This document shows, in pieces, positions 17,664-25,291 of a stretch of DNA of 38,860 bases. The position numbers were made by a program, and so were the translations under genes. The notes under the pieces are model-generated. The model saw only the letters and a list, made by a program, of their open reading frames with translations, was not told the origin of the DNA and did no database searches. Numbering within the stretch: the first letter of the stretch is position 1; each line of letters starts with the position of its first letter. Origin of the DNA: Candidatus Stackebrandtia excrementipullorum (GTDB lineage: Bacteria > Actinomycetota > Actinomycetes > Mycobacteriales > Micromonosporaceae); contig DXGR01000097.1 of NCBI GenBank assembly GCA_019113825.1, positions 1 through 38,860 of the forward strand. The letters are read 5' to 3'.

Positions 17664-18446
17664 TTACGAAGCCGCAGGTACCTCGTCGTCCGTGCTGTGA
17701 TAGTTGTCGCGAAGTTTGACCGGCCTGTCTTTCTTTTTGGCGACCTTCTTCGCCCGGATGTTGAGGAACTCCACCAACAAGGAGAACGCGATCGGGCCGT
17801 ACACGTACCCCTTGGGAACGTGCGCACCGAAACCCTCGCCCACAAGGCTCGCCCCGATCAACACCAGGAACGCCAACGCCAGCATCTTGATCGACGGATG
17901 CGCATCGATGAACCTGGCGATGGCACCGGCGAAGTACAGGGTGATGGCGATGGCCACGACGATGGCCGCAACCATGACCTCGATGTGCTCGACCATGCCG
18001 ATGGCGGTGATGACCGAGTCGAGAGAGAAGACGATGTCCAGAAGTGCGATCTGCATGATGACCGACGTGAACACGACCTGTTTGGCGGAACCGGAGTGTT
18101 TGCCCTCTTCCGGCCCTTCAAGTCGGTTGTGAATCTCGTGGGTGGCCTTGACGAGCAGGAACGCGCCACCAAGGATCAGAATCAGGTCTCTACCGGAGAA
18201 CGGTTGCGAAAACAGTTCGAACAACGGCGCAGTCAAACCGATCAACCAAGACAAGGTGGCCAACAGCGCCAATCGACAGATAAGCGCCAGTGACAGCCCG
18301 ATGAAGCGGGCCTTGGGCCGCTGCTTCTCGGGCAGACGCCCGGTAAGGATCGAAATGAAGACGACGTTGTCGATGCCGAGAACCAGTTCCAGCAGCAACA
18401 GAGTGAAGAACGAGATCCAAATCTGTGGATCGGCGAGTAGTTCCAT
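17664..18446 (-). CDS. TerC family integral membrane protein, 260 aa
   Basis: This is a multi-pass membrane protein with the two TerC signature segments, LLLLELVLGIDNVVFISI near the N-terminus and IALLDIVFSLDSVITAIGM in the middle. Each carries a conserved acidic residue inside a membrane helix. A charged C-terminal tail (KKVAKKKDRPVKLRDN) faces the cytosol. TerC proteins are associated with tellurite resistance and, in better studied cases, with manganese export that supplies metal to secreted enzymes. I see no yybP-ykoY manganese riboswitch in the short upstream gap. The gene lies alone, 159 bases or more from its neighbours. The proximity of the CNNM pair makes a small metal-transport cluster. 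Confidence 0.93.
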   Translation of the reverse strand: MELLADPQIWISFFTLLLLELVLGIDNVVFISILTGRLPEKQRPKARFIGLSLALICRLALLATLSWLIGLTAPLFELFSQPFSGRDLILILGGAFLLVKATHEIHNRLEGPEEGKHSGSAKQVVFTSVIMQIALLDIVFSLDSVITAIGMVEHIEVMVAAIVVAIAITLYFAGAIARFIDAHPSIKMLALAFLVLIGASLVGEGFGAHVPKGYVYGPIAFSLLVEFLNIRAKKVAKKKDRPVKLRDNYHSTDDEVPAAS

Positions 18447-18529
18447 GACCTAAGACGATATTCGATCTTGTCCACTGTTGTTTCACCGCGGACACCCGGT
18501 CGGGCTGCCGAAGGCGGCGGGAAGACGAC

Positions 18530-18559
18530 GCCGGCGCACCCCGCATGGGATGCGCCGGC
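18530..18559. terminator. Hairpin terminator after the zinc-ribbon gene
   Basis: GCCGGCGCA (18530-18538) and TGCGCCGGC (18551-18559) are perfectly complementary, and CCC/GGG pairs extend the stem inward. It lies downstream of the minus-strand gene that ends at 18591. Confidence 0.65.
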
Positions 18560-18590
18560 CGGTTCGGTATGCCTCGTTAAGCCTCGTCGG

Positions 18591-18824
18591 TTACGCCGAC
18601 GGCAGCTCCGGGCGTCCGTGGTTGGGAAGGCCCGACATGTCGGCGGTGGGCCGACCGCGGGTCACGATCACCGTCTCCTTGCCACGCGGCTGTCGTCGCA
18701 TTTGAAGCGAACCGCACGCGCAGCGAGTCCACGACAACAGGGCACTGTCACGAGTCAGGCGACGCGAGACGACCTGGTAGGCCTCGGCGTCCGGCCAACC
18801 GCAGTGCGGGCAGAGAGATTGCAT
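18591..18824 (-). CDS. Small zinc-ribbon protein, 77 aa
   Basis: Four cysteines form a CPHC...CAC pattern (C5, C8, C35, C37), typical of a compact zinc ribbon. Between the pairs the sequence reads EAYQVVSRRLTRDSALLSWTR. The C-terminal 25 residues are polar and probably flexible. A good ribosome-binding site (AAAGGA, seven bases before ATG 18824) and a terminator after the stop support a real gene. I recall similar short 'hypothetical' proteins in other actinobacteria. Nucleic acid or protein binding is plausible. The LysR regulator starts 268 bases away in the opposite direction and may control it, as LysR proteins often do with a divergent neighbour. Confidence 0.75.
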   Translation of the reverse strand: MQSLCPHCGWPDAEAYQVVSRRLTRDSALLSWTRCACGSLQMRRQPRGKETVIVTRGRPTADMSGLPNHGRPELPSA

Positions 18825-19091
18825 GAGCTTGTCCTTTAAAGAGATGGGTCCTGACGTTTGCTGGAGTTTCGGGTGGCCGTTGTGTCACAAAACCGTTGCG
18901 ATCACATACCGAACACGTGCCGAACTGCAATGAACACGCGCCACCTACTCGCAAGGATGCATCTAAAAATGGTAAAGGTCTAACACGAATTCTTGAAGAG
19001 AACCATGAAGCCCCACCTTCAATATCGCGACGGATACCCTACATTCGTATGAGCCGGGACACTACTTTCAGGTACCACATGGGAGCCTACC
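18825..19091. promoter_or_regulatory. AT-richer divergent intergenic region upstream of the LysR gene
   Basis: This stretch, especially 18955-19060, is visibly richer in A and T than its surroundings. TACATT at 19040-19045 could be a -10 for the LysR gene, with TTCAAT at 19018-19023 as a poor -35 at 16 bases spacing. LysR-type operators (T-N11-A) cannot be assigned by eye. Confidence 0.35.
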
Positions 19092-20027
19092 GTGATTGAC
19101 CTGCGACGACTCCACGTGCTGCGCGCCGTGTCGCACTACGGCACTGTGACCGGGGCCGCTAAGGCTCTTCACATGAGCCCTTCAGCTGCTTCACAGCAGA
19201 TCAGACAGCTTGCAAAAGAGTTGAACGTCACACTGCTCGAGCCACAGGGTCGCAACATCCGACTGTCCGCCGCGGCGCATCTTCTGATGTCGCACGCCGA
19301 CGCGATCGAGGCACGATGGCGCCGCGCCGAAGCCGAACTACACGCCACCGGCGCCGAACCCGGAGGGGAGGTCCGATTGTGTGGGTTTGGCACCGCAATC
19401 GCGACACTATTGGCCCCCACTGCTGAACTATTGCAAGTCCGTCACCCAACGATCACAGTCAGTCTCCGTGAGGCGCAGGCCACAGAATGTTTCGATTTGC
19501 TGTTCGCCGGCGATGCGGACTTGGCAATCGTCGAGGCGACGTTGGATTCACCTGCGCTCGACGACATGCGATTTGACCAGCAGCCGCTCTTCGACGACCC
19601 CTTCGACGTCGTCGTCTCCGCCGACCACGGACTGGCTGAGAAGGAGACGGTGACCCTGGCCGATACCGCCCGGGAGCCGTGGATTCTCGGGCTGCCCGGC
19701 AGCACTTCGCGTCAACACGTTCTCGCCGCCTGCAGCAACGCGGGCTTCAGCCCGTCGGTAGCCCACGAGGCGAGCGAATGGTCGGTCGTGGCGACACTGA
19801 TCGCCTTCCGGCTCGGTATCGCGATCATCCCCCGCCTGGCCGAACTGCCGCCCCATCTGCCGCTGCGCCGCATCCCCATCGAGGGTCCCCACCAACCGTT
19901 TAGACACTTCCTCACGGTCACAAGACGGGGAAGCCGGGAGTACCCGGCCGTCGCGGCGGTGTCGACCGCCATCGACGAGATAACTCGAGCACGCGGCCCG
20001 CTCCTCGACCCCATACCGGAAGAGTAG
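19092..20027 (+). CDS. LysR family transcriptional regulator, 311 aa
   Basis: The N-terminal winged helix-turn-helix covers residues 1-60 (LRRLHVLRAVSHYGTVTGAA, then LHMSPSAASQQIRQLAKELN). A linker helix and a periplasmic-binding-like effector domain follow (GGEVRLCGFGTAIATLL, DLLFAGDADLAIVEATLD, PWILGLPGSTSRQHVLAACS, FRLGIAIIPRLAELP). Length is normal for the family. The GTG start at 19092 has GGGAG at eight bases spacing. The effector and targets are unknown. The divergent zinc-ribbon gene is the obvious candidate target. Transcription ends at the strong hairpin at 20144-20178. Confidence 0.95.
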   Translation: MIDLRRLHVLRAVSHYGTVTGAAKALHMSPSAASQQIRQLAKELNVTLLEPQGRNIRLSAAAHLLMSHADAIEARWRRAEAELHATGAEPGGEVRLCGFGTAIATLLAPTAELLQVRHPTITVSLREAQATECFDLLFAGDADLAIVEATLDSPALDDMRFDQQPLFDDPFDVVVSADHGLAEKETVTLADTAREPWILGLPGSTSRQHVLAACSNAGFSPSVAHEASEWSVVATLIAFRLGIAIIPRLAELPPHLPLRRIPIEGPHQPFRHFLTVTRRGSREYPAVAAVSTAIDEITRARGPLLDPIPEE

Positions 20028-20143
20028 ACGGCTGGGGATCCCAAGGGGCCCTTAACGAGCGAGAAGTCGATACGTTCCTTAACGGAACCCTAAATCTCAC
20101 TAAATCCGATGTCGCACTTGGACGAGATAGTCCACAAAGGGAT

Positions 20144-20178
20144 GGGGGCCGAACTCACCCCTCAGAAGTTCGGCCCCC
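20144..20178 (+). terminator. Rho-independent terminator after the LysR gene
   Basis: GGGGGCCGAACT (20144-20155) and AGTTCGGCCCCC (20167-20178) are perfectly complementary with an 11-base loop, followed by TTATAT. It lies 117 bases past the LysR stop. Confidence 0.8.
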
Positions 20179-20384
20179 TTATATGCACGATGCCCCGTCG
20201 CCACCCCTCGACCGACAGGGCATCGGCCGCTTTCATCGGGTACCCCCCTGGTATCGCTTCTGCGATACCGGCCTCGGCTTCTTTGCCGCTTGCCGTTGTG
20301 GCCCGACGTCTAATAAAACGACGACCCGCCCACAAGGGTTACGCCCTTATCCAAATTCTTTTTCGAACCCTTGCCGGGACGGCG
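20179..20384. other. Gene-free islet between two terminators, containing a perfect hairpin
   Basis: About 206 bases lie between the LysR terminator and the terminator of the convergent mutase-subunit gene. No protein gene is supported. GGTATCGC (20250-20257), TTCT, GCGATACC (20262-20269) form a perfect eight-pair hairpin, extendable by two pairs. An A-rich TAATAAAA follows near 20311-20318. A small RNA or decayed sequence is possible. Nothing more can be said from sequence alone. Confidence 0.35.
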
Positions 20385-20422
20385 AAAGGCGCCTGCGGGA
20401 TCGTCACCTCACAGGCGCCTTT
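20385..20422 (-). terminator. Terminator after the B12-binding mutase subunit gene
   Basis: AAAGGCGCCTG (20385-20395) and CAGGCGCCTTT (20412-20422) are perfectly complementary over 11 bases. The minus-strand transcript from the gene ending at 20440 would form this hairpin with a short U-run. The plus-strand copy also ends in TTTT. Confidence 0.75.
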
Positions 20423-20439
20423 TCAGACGTCGGGGCCGT

Positions 20440-20844
20440 TCAGCCCGTCTTGGTCACCACGTTGCCGCGAACCCACTCAACGATGGATTGAGTGGTCGCG
20501 CCGGGAGTGAAGATCTTGGCGACTCCCATCGCCTCCAACTGAGGGACGTCCTCGTCGGGGATGATGCCGCCACCGAACACGACGATGTCGTCGGCGCCCT
20601 TCTCGGCAAGCAGTTCGGTGACCTTCTTGAAGAGGGTCAGGTGCGCCCCCGACAACACACTCAAACCCACTACGTCGGCGTCTTCGGCGATAGAGGCCGC
20701 CACGATCTGCTCGGGCGTCTGGTGCAGTCCGGTGTAGATGACCTCCATACCGGCGTCACGCAGGGCGCGAGCCACGACCTTGGCGCCGCGGTCATGACCG
20801 TCCAATCCCGGTTTGGCCACCACTACACGGATCCGCGATTCCAT
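20440..20844 (-). CDS. Cobalamin-binding subunit/domain of a methylmalonyl-CoA mutase-type enzyme, 134 aa
   Basis: The protein is a free-standing B12-binding domain. It contains [18 protein letters not shown] with the D-x-H-x-x-G motif (D15, H17, G20), whose His ligates cobalt, then [32 protein letters not shown] and [13 protein letters not shown]. Length matches separate small subunits (McmB, HcmB type) that pair with a large catalytic chain to rearrange methylmalonyl-CoA or related acyl-CoAs. The partner gene is not in the window, which is unusual for a functional pair but occurs in actinobacteria. The start is ATG 20844 with GAAAGGA upstream. Which acyl-CoA is used cannot be told from this domain. 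Confidence 0.92.
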   Translation of the reverse strand: MESRIRVVVAKPGLDGHDRGAKVVARALRDAGMEVIYTGLHQTPEQIVAASIAEDADVVGLSVLSGAHLTLFKKVTELLAEKGADDIVVFGGGIIPDEDVPQLEAMGVAKIFTPGATTQSIVEWVRGNVVTKTG

Positions 20845-21092
20845 TCAAAGGTCCTTTCGGGTGTCACGTCCGACCGCGTTGTCGGCCGAACCGAGCTTAC
20901 CCAACGTTCAGGAGGCCTGGCAGCGGCCGATCCGACCGCGTCACGAAACTCAATGAAGCACTCGTCGGCTTGGGTACGGTATGGCGTGTCCGTCCCCGGT
21001 AGTCCGGTCACGGCCTCAAACTCGCCGTACACCCCGCTCATCCCGGATTGCCGGGTTTAGGCCCCATCATCACGCTAGGAAAGTGAGCCCCT

Positions 21093-21476
21093 GTGCCAAC
21101 CTCCGATTCCGCAACCCTCTCCCCGTACGAGCGACTCGGCGGCGCCCCGACCATCACCGAGGCCGTCGACCGCTTCTATGTTCGGTTGATCGACGACCCC
21201 CGGCTGGCGGGTTACTTCACCGACGTCGAACTGCCTCGCCTGAAGCGCCACCAGGTCGCGATGTTGTCACAGGTCCTGGGCGGCCCCAAGGAGTACGAAG
21301 GACGTGAACTGGCCACGGCTCATCACGGCATGGGCATCACCGGCCCGCACTACGAGGCCGTCGGCGCGCACCTTCTCGCAGTTTTGGCCGACATGGGCGC
21401 TCCCGGAGACATCTGCGATTCGGTGGCCGAGGTCCTGAAGTCGGTTGCGGGCGACGTGATCGAATCGGGCCAGTAA
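21093..21476 (+). CDS. Group I truncated haemoglobin, 127 aa
   Basis: The sequence follows the 2-on-2 globin pattern: SPYERLGGAPTITEAVDRFY at the start (with Tyr B10 in DRFYVRL), LPRLKRHQVAMLSQVLGG, then TAHHGMGITGPHYEAV, where H77 is the probable proximal haem ligand. TrHb1 proteins bind O2 and NO, and in actinobacteria they detoxify nitric oxide by converting it to nitrate. The start is GTG 21093, with GGAAAGTGAG upstream. The flavohaemoglobin gene begins five bases after its stop, which suggests co-expression for NO or oxygen handling. Confidence 0.93.
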   Translation: MPTSDSATLSPYERLGGAPTITEAVDRFYVRLIDDPRLAGYFTDVELPRLKRHQVAMLSQVLGGPKEYEGRELATAHHGMGITGPHYEAVGAHLLAVLADMGAPGDICDSVAEVLKSVAGDVIESGQ

Positions 21477-21481
21477 ACCCC

Positions 21482-22603
21482 ATGGTCGATGCCGATCGGT
21501 TGAAATCCAGTTGGGGCCTGGTCGCCGCTCACGGCGAGCAGGTCGCTCTGTACTTCTACTCACATCTGTTCCTCGCGCATCCCGAGGTGCGTGAACTGTT
21601 CCCCATAGCGATGGCGGCACAGCGGGACAAATTGGTCAAGGCGTTGGGTTCGGTCATCAGCAACGTCGACAACCTGGATCCGGTCATCCCGTATCTACAG
21701 GCACTCGGCCGGGACCACCGCAAGTTCGGTGCGCTTCGCGAACACTATCCGGCGGTGGGGAACGCCCTTCTGGCCACGTTGGAACACTTCAGCGGTCCCT
21801 CCTGGGGCCCGGAGCTGGCCACGGATTGGCGACAGGCCTACGACCTGGTCGCCAAGGTCATGGCCGACGCCGCCGACGACGCCGCACACGTCACCCCGGC
21901 CTGGTGGGACGGGACCGTTGTGGAACACCGGCGGATCGGTACCAACGCCGCGATCCTGACCGTCGCACCGCACGCGAGGTTGGAGTACCTGCCGGGGCAG
22001 TCCGTGACGGTGTCCTCTCCCTGGCGCCCGAAGGTGTGGCGGTACTACTCACCGGCCAACGCACCGCGTCCCGACGGGACGATCGACCTGCACGTCAAGC
22101 TCGTCGACGGTGGCCTGGTATCGACCGCGCTGGTCGACCTGACCCGCAACGGCGACGTGTTGAAGCTCGGTCCACCCATTGGGGACGGCCTTGTGTTGCG
22201 TGAGTCGGAACGCCCGGTCGTCATGGTGGCCGGGGGCAGCGGTCTGGCGCCGCTCAAAGCCCTGATCGATCAACTGACGGCGACGCCGTTCCGTCGCCGC
22301 GTTCGGTTGTATTGGGGCGCCGAGCACGCGGGCGACCTGTACGACCTGGCCGCGTTGCAGCGTCTGGCATCCGCCCACGACTGGTTCGACCTGACCGCGT
22401 GTGTCGCCGAGGGCCGTCCGGCCCCGGGAATCCACGTCGGCAATCCGGTCGATCTGGCGATGCGACACGGCGACGTCGCCGCCGGCGACGTCTACATCTG
22501 TGGCCCCGTGGGCATGGTCGGCTTCGCGCGCTCGGCGCTGGCACGGGCCGGGGCCAACCCGGCGTCAATCTACTTCGACCAATGGGATGAGGAGAAGACA
22601 TGA
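21482..22603 (+). CDS. Flavohaemoglobin-type globin/FAD/NAD oxidoreductase, 373 aa
   Basis: Residues about 1-130 form a globin domain (FYSHLFLAHPEVRELFPIAM; proximal His in LGRDHRKFG, H79). Residues about 145-250 form an FAD-binding reductase barrel (LPGQSVTVSSPW, then WRYYSPANAP) and residues about 250-370 the NAD(P) domain (VVMVAGGSGLAPLKALI, CVAEGR, YICGPVGMVGFARSAL). Such proteins act as NO dioxygenase or O2 reductase, passing electrons from NAD(P)H through FAD to haem. Compared with classic Hmp the globin-reductase linker looks shorter and the sequence resembles the actinobacterial type. It follows the truncated haemoglobin gene by five bases and overlaps the DivIVA-domain gene as ATGA. 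Confidence 0.92.
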   Translation: MVDADRLKSSWGLVAAHGEQVALYFYSHLFLAHPEVRELFPIAMAAQRDKLVKALGSVISNVDNLDPVIPYLQALGRDHRKFGALREHYPAVGNALLATLEHFSGPSWGPELATDWRQAYDLVAKVMADAADDAAHVTPAWWDGTVVEHRRIGTNAAILTVAPHARLEYLPGQSVTVSSPWRPKVWRYYSPANAPRPDGTIDLHVKLVDGGLVSTALVDLTRNGDVLKLGPPIGDGLVLRESERPVVMVAGGSGLAPLKALIDQLTATPFRRRVRLYWGAEHAGDLYDLAALQRLASAHDWFDLTACVAEGRPAPGIHVGNPVDLAMRHGDVAAGDVYICGPVGMVGFARSALARAGANPASIYFDQWDEEKT

Positions 22604-23232
22604 CGATGTCGCAGCGGATTGCGCACGCGCACACCGACAACCGGATGACCGCCACGCAGGTGAGCCGGACACGGTTCAATCGCACCGCGCTGGGACGTCG
22701 CGGTTACGACACCGCCGAGGTCGACGCCTTCATCGCCGACGTCGCGCGTGAACTGGCCCGCCGTTTCGAGATGGAGACATCGCTGCGAGCCGAGGCCGAC
22801 AACTTCAAACGGGCCCTGCGCGACTGGCAGAGCCGCGCGAGCGATCAGCGGCAGGCCGAGACGATGCGCAACATCGACTCCGACGCCGTCAACCTGTTGT
22901 CACAGGCGCAGCAACAGGCCGAAGGGTATGTGACCCAGGCTCAGGACTACTGCCGTCAGATCATCGGTCAAGCCCGCGGCCAGGCCCGCGAGGTGCTTCA
23001 GCTGGCTCGTGAACAGGCCGAAGTGGAGGCCGAACGTGCCGTCAGCGACTACCGGCGTCGGGTCGGCGACGACCGCGACTCCCAACAGGAGGACACGGAG
23101 CGGCAGTTGGCGCGCACCCGTGCGTTTCTCAACGCCATCAACGCGGCCGAAGAACAGCTGCGCGTCGCTCGACGACAACTGGACGCCGACATGGAACAAC
23201 TGATGCAGGAACAACAGCCGCCAGAGCATTGA
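22600..23232 (+). CDS. DivIVA domain-containing protein, 210 aa
   Basis: The N-terminal DivIVA-type module is at residues about 18-55 (VSRTRFNRTALGRRGYDTAE, VDAFIADVARELARRF). A long coiled coil rich in Gln, Glu, Arg and Ala follows (LLSQAQQQAEGYVTQAQDYC, AREVLQLAREQAEVEAERAV). The family localises to curved membranes at poles and septa and organises growth in actinobacteria. This is not the essential Wag31/DivIVA itself, which is longer and has a different context. Its ATG overlaps the stop of the flavohaemoglobin gene (ATGA), so it is translated with two globins. The reason is not apparent. Confidence 0.85.
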   Translation: MTMSQRIAHAHTDNRMTATQVSRTRFNRTALGRRGYDTAEVDAFIADVARELARRFEMETSLRAEADNFKRALRDWQSRASDQRQAETMRNIDSDAVNLLSQAQQQAEGYVTQAQDYCRQIIGQARGQAREVLQLAREQAEVEAERAVSDYRRRVGDDRDSQQEDTERQLARTRAFLNAINAAEEQLRVARRQLDADMEQLMQEQQPPEH

Positions 23233-23241
23233 CCGCGTGGT

Positions 23242-23273
23242 CCGTTCGGGTCCTCGGGTGAGGGCCCGAACGG
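23242..23273. terminator. Bidirectional hairpin terminator after the globin/DivIVA operon
   Basis: CCGTTCGGG (23242-23250) and CCCGAACGG (23265-23273) are perfectly complementary, with further inner pairs (CCT/AGG). It separates the convergent genes ending at 23232 and 23293. TGTTTCC follows on the plus strand. Confidence 0.75.
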
Positions 23274-23292
23274 TGTTTCCAGCCGTCGGCGG

Positions 23293-24303
23293 TCAGTCCC
23301 CGAGCCGGTCCAAGAGCGCCGCAACCTCGGTCTCGTATTCGTACCACTGGACATCGTTTCGGAAGCCGAGCGCGGAGTCGATGTGCGACATCGGGTCGCC
23401 TTCCAGGGCGGTCCAGGTTTGAACGTCGCGCAGTTGAGCCTCGGCCTCGCGCAACTCGCACAGCATGCGCGCCTTCATCGCCATGCCCAGGCCGTAGGAG
23501 CGGTGTTGGGGCGCCACGACCGTGTCGTACTGATCGCCCCGTGTGGGCCGCTGCGCCGCGACGACGAGTTCGGTCAGGCCCACCACCATTTCCATGGCCT
23601 CGGAAATGGCCACGACGATATGTGTCCGCAGGCCACGTGCCGCGAGTGTTTCGAGGCTGTTCCGTAGACGCAGTGCGTCGGCCGACCCGCGCCACGAGCC
23701 GACGTTGTACGCGGGTTCGGCCTTCAGGTGGACCTTTGTCGCGGCGTACCGCTCCATGAGGTGATCGGGTAGTTCGCCCGTGTAGTACTCCAGGCGGTAC
23801 CCGGCCGCGATCCGGCCGGCCATGTCCTCCACCCAGGGCCAATCGACCTTGTTCATTTTAAGAACGTTTCGGTTCTCGACCACGGCTCGTTCAAACCCGA
23901 GACGGTCGTAGAACCCGACCGCCGGCGTGGTGGCGATGACCTCGACGCCGATCGTGTGGCGGCCTTCCTCGGAGGCCCGCTCGGCGAGTGCACGCAGTAG
24001 GCGCCGTCCAACGCCCGAGCCACGTTGACCCGGTCGGACGAAGATCTCAAAGACCCCGGTGTGGTCGAATTCGCCACCGAACAGCAACAGGTTGGCGTGC
24101 CCGACGATCTGGTCGCCGTCGCGCGCGACGAACGCCAGGCGTCGCTCCCCGGGCAAGGTGATCGACAGGTACTCACGCAACCTGTCGTCAACCCATCGGG
24201 GTTCGTCGGGCATGTCCTCGGCCGTCATCGCGTTGAGCACCTCACGCCATTGTTCGAGGTCGGTGACGCTGGCCTCCGCGGGCGTGATTTCGGTGATCTG
24301 CAT
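23293..24303 (-). CDS. Two-domain GNAT family N-acetyltransferase, 336 aa
   Basis: The first GNAT domain occupies residues about 5-150, with acetyl-CoA binding at VRPGQRGSGVGRRLLRALAE (R/Q-x-x-G-x-G) and AVGFYDRLGFERAV. A second, more divergent GNAT domain covers about 180-330, with TVVAPQHRSYGLGMAMKARM. Tandem GNAT proteins of this size include mycothiol synthase and many others. I do not see evidence that this is MshD. The acceptor substrate is unknown. A strong ribosome-binding site (AAGGAGG) precedes ATG 24303. The lytic transglycosylase gene lies 64 bases upstream on the same strand. Confidence 0.88.
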   Translation of the reverse strand: MQITEITPAEASVTDLEQWREVLNAMTAEDMPDEPRWVDDRLREYLSITLPGERRLAFVARDGDQIVGHANLLLFGGEFDHTGVFEIFVRPGQRGSGVGRRLLRALAERASEEGRHTIGVEVIATTPAVGFYDRLGFERAVVENRNVLKMNKVDWPWVEDMAGRIAAGYRLEYYTGELPDHLMERYAATKVHLKAEPAYNVGSWRGSADALRLRNSLETLAARGLRTHIVVAISEAMEMVVGLTELVVAAQRPTRGDQYDTVVAPQHRSYGLGMAMKARMLCELREAEAQLRDVQTWTALEGDPMSHIDSALGFRNDVQWYEYETEVAALLDRLGD

Positions 24304-24367
24304 GACCTAACTTCCTCCTTGGCCCAGGGTCGCCGCTGTCGGTCACCGGCGCACGGCCGTTGGCGAA

Positions 24368-25291
24368 TCAGTCGGCCACTTTACTGTTTTTGCCGTATTC
24401 GTCCGCACGTTCGTAGACGTCACGGACGTAGGAATCGAGGTGGTTGTAGCTGAAGACCGCGGTATACCAGTCCGTGGCTCGAGACAGGTCACGGTTGCCG
24501 GCACACAGGTAATGGCCTGCGGACACGGCGGCGTCGTCGATGTCATTGGGATCGGCAACCCCGTCACCGTCGCCGTCGGTACCCCACCGTTTCCACGTTT
24601 CCGGGATGAACTGCATGGGCCCCACCGCGCGATCAAGCTCGGTGTCGTTGTCGAACCGGCCGTTGTCGGTGTCCTCGATCAACGCGTTGCCGTTCGTGCC
24701 GTCCAACGGCGGGCCCAAAATCTGATCAACCGGTTTGCCGTCGGCGCCCAACGAGGTCCCGCCGGTCGTTCCGTGGTTTGTTTCGACGCTGCCGATTCCG
24801 GCAAGAGTCGTCCACGCCAGGTTGCATGAAGGGCGTGCCCGGGACAGCACCATTTCGGCGTTGCCGTACGCCTGAAGGGCGCGGGTGGGTATGCCCAGAT
24901 GGTCCAGGGAGTCTGCCCAGTCTCGCAGTCGCTGGTCATCGGCTACGTCGGACGAGCCCGAGTCGTCGTCGTAGGCGGGCCCGGGTATACCGGGTGCACC
25001 CGGGACGCCGTCGACGCCCGGAGGGAGCGCGAGGGGAAGATCGACGGGCCGTTCCTCGGTGTCGGATGCGACCTCTCCGTAAGCCCAATCGGGTCCCGAA
25101 TGCGGGACGGCGAAGGCGGCAAGACCGAGAAGCGCAACTATGGCTCCGACGGTCAACGCCGCCTGCGCGAGCATTCTTCCGCCGGGACGTCGAGACGCCG
25201 CCCATAGTCGACCGCCATGTCGGCGCAGTGCTTTTTGGGCACGCCCAGCACCGACCTTGACCCGTTTCGGGATCGTTGTCAACGCCGCCAC
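24368..25291 (-). CDS. Lytic murein transglycosylase (SLT type), membrane-anchored, 307 aa
   Basis: A basic cytoplasmic N-terminus is followed by a membrane segment at residues about 41-62 (AQAALTVGAIVALLGLAAFA) and a Pro/Gly/Asp-rich linker. The catalytic domain starts near residue 120. It contains LAGIGSVETNHGTTGGT, where the Glu in SVETNHG fits the catalytic acid, then AVGPMQFIPETWKRWG and SAGHYLCAGNRDLS, as in SLT_2-type transglycosylases that cleave peptidoglycan to 1,6-anhydro-muropeptides. The stretch GTDGDGDGVADPNDIDDAA is also typical of these actinobacterial enzymes. The start is GTG 25291. It acts outside the cytoplasmic membrane on the cell wall. Confidence 0.9.
   Translation of the reverse strand: MAALTTIPKRVKVGAGRAQKALRRHGGRLWAASRRPGGRMLAQAALTVGAIVALLGLAAFAVPHSGPDWAYGEVASDTEERPVDLPLALPPGVDGVPGAPGIPGPAYDDDSGSSDVADDQRLRDWADSLDHLGIPTRALQAYGNAEMVLSRARPSCNLAWTTLAGIGSVETNHGTTGGTSLGADGKPVDQILGPPLDGTNGNALIEDTDNGRFDNDTELDRAVGPMQFIPETWKRWGTDGDGDGVADPNDIDDAAVSAGHYLCAGNRDLSRATDWYTAVFSYNHLDSYVRDVYERADEYGKNSKVAD

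Noticed and set aside
20109-20510. 133-codon plus-strand frame across the islet and terminators
   Set aside because: It runs through two hairpin terminators and into a convergent gene; the composition is not protein-like.
20823-21041. 72-codon minus-strand frame upstream of the B12-binding gene
   Set aside because: No ribosome-binding site, it overlaps the next gene by 22 bases, and I know of no family. It could be real but I cannot support it.
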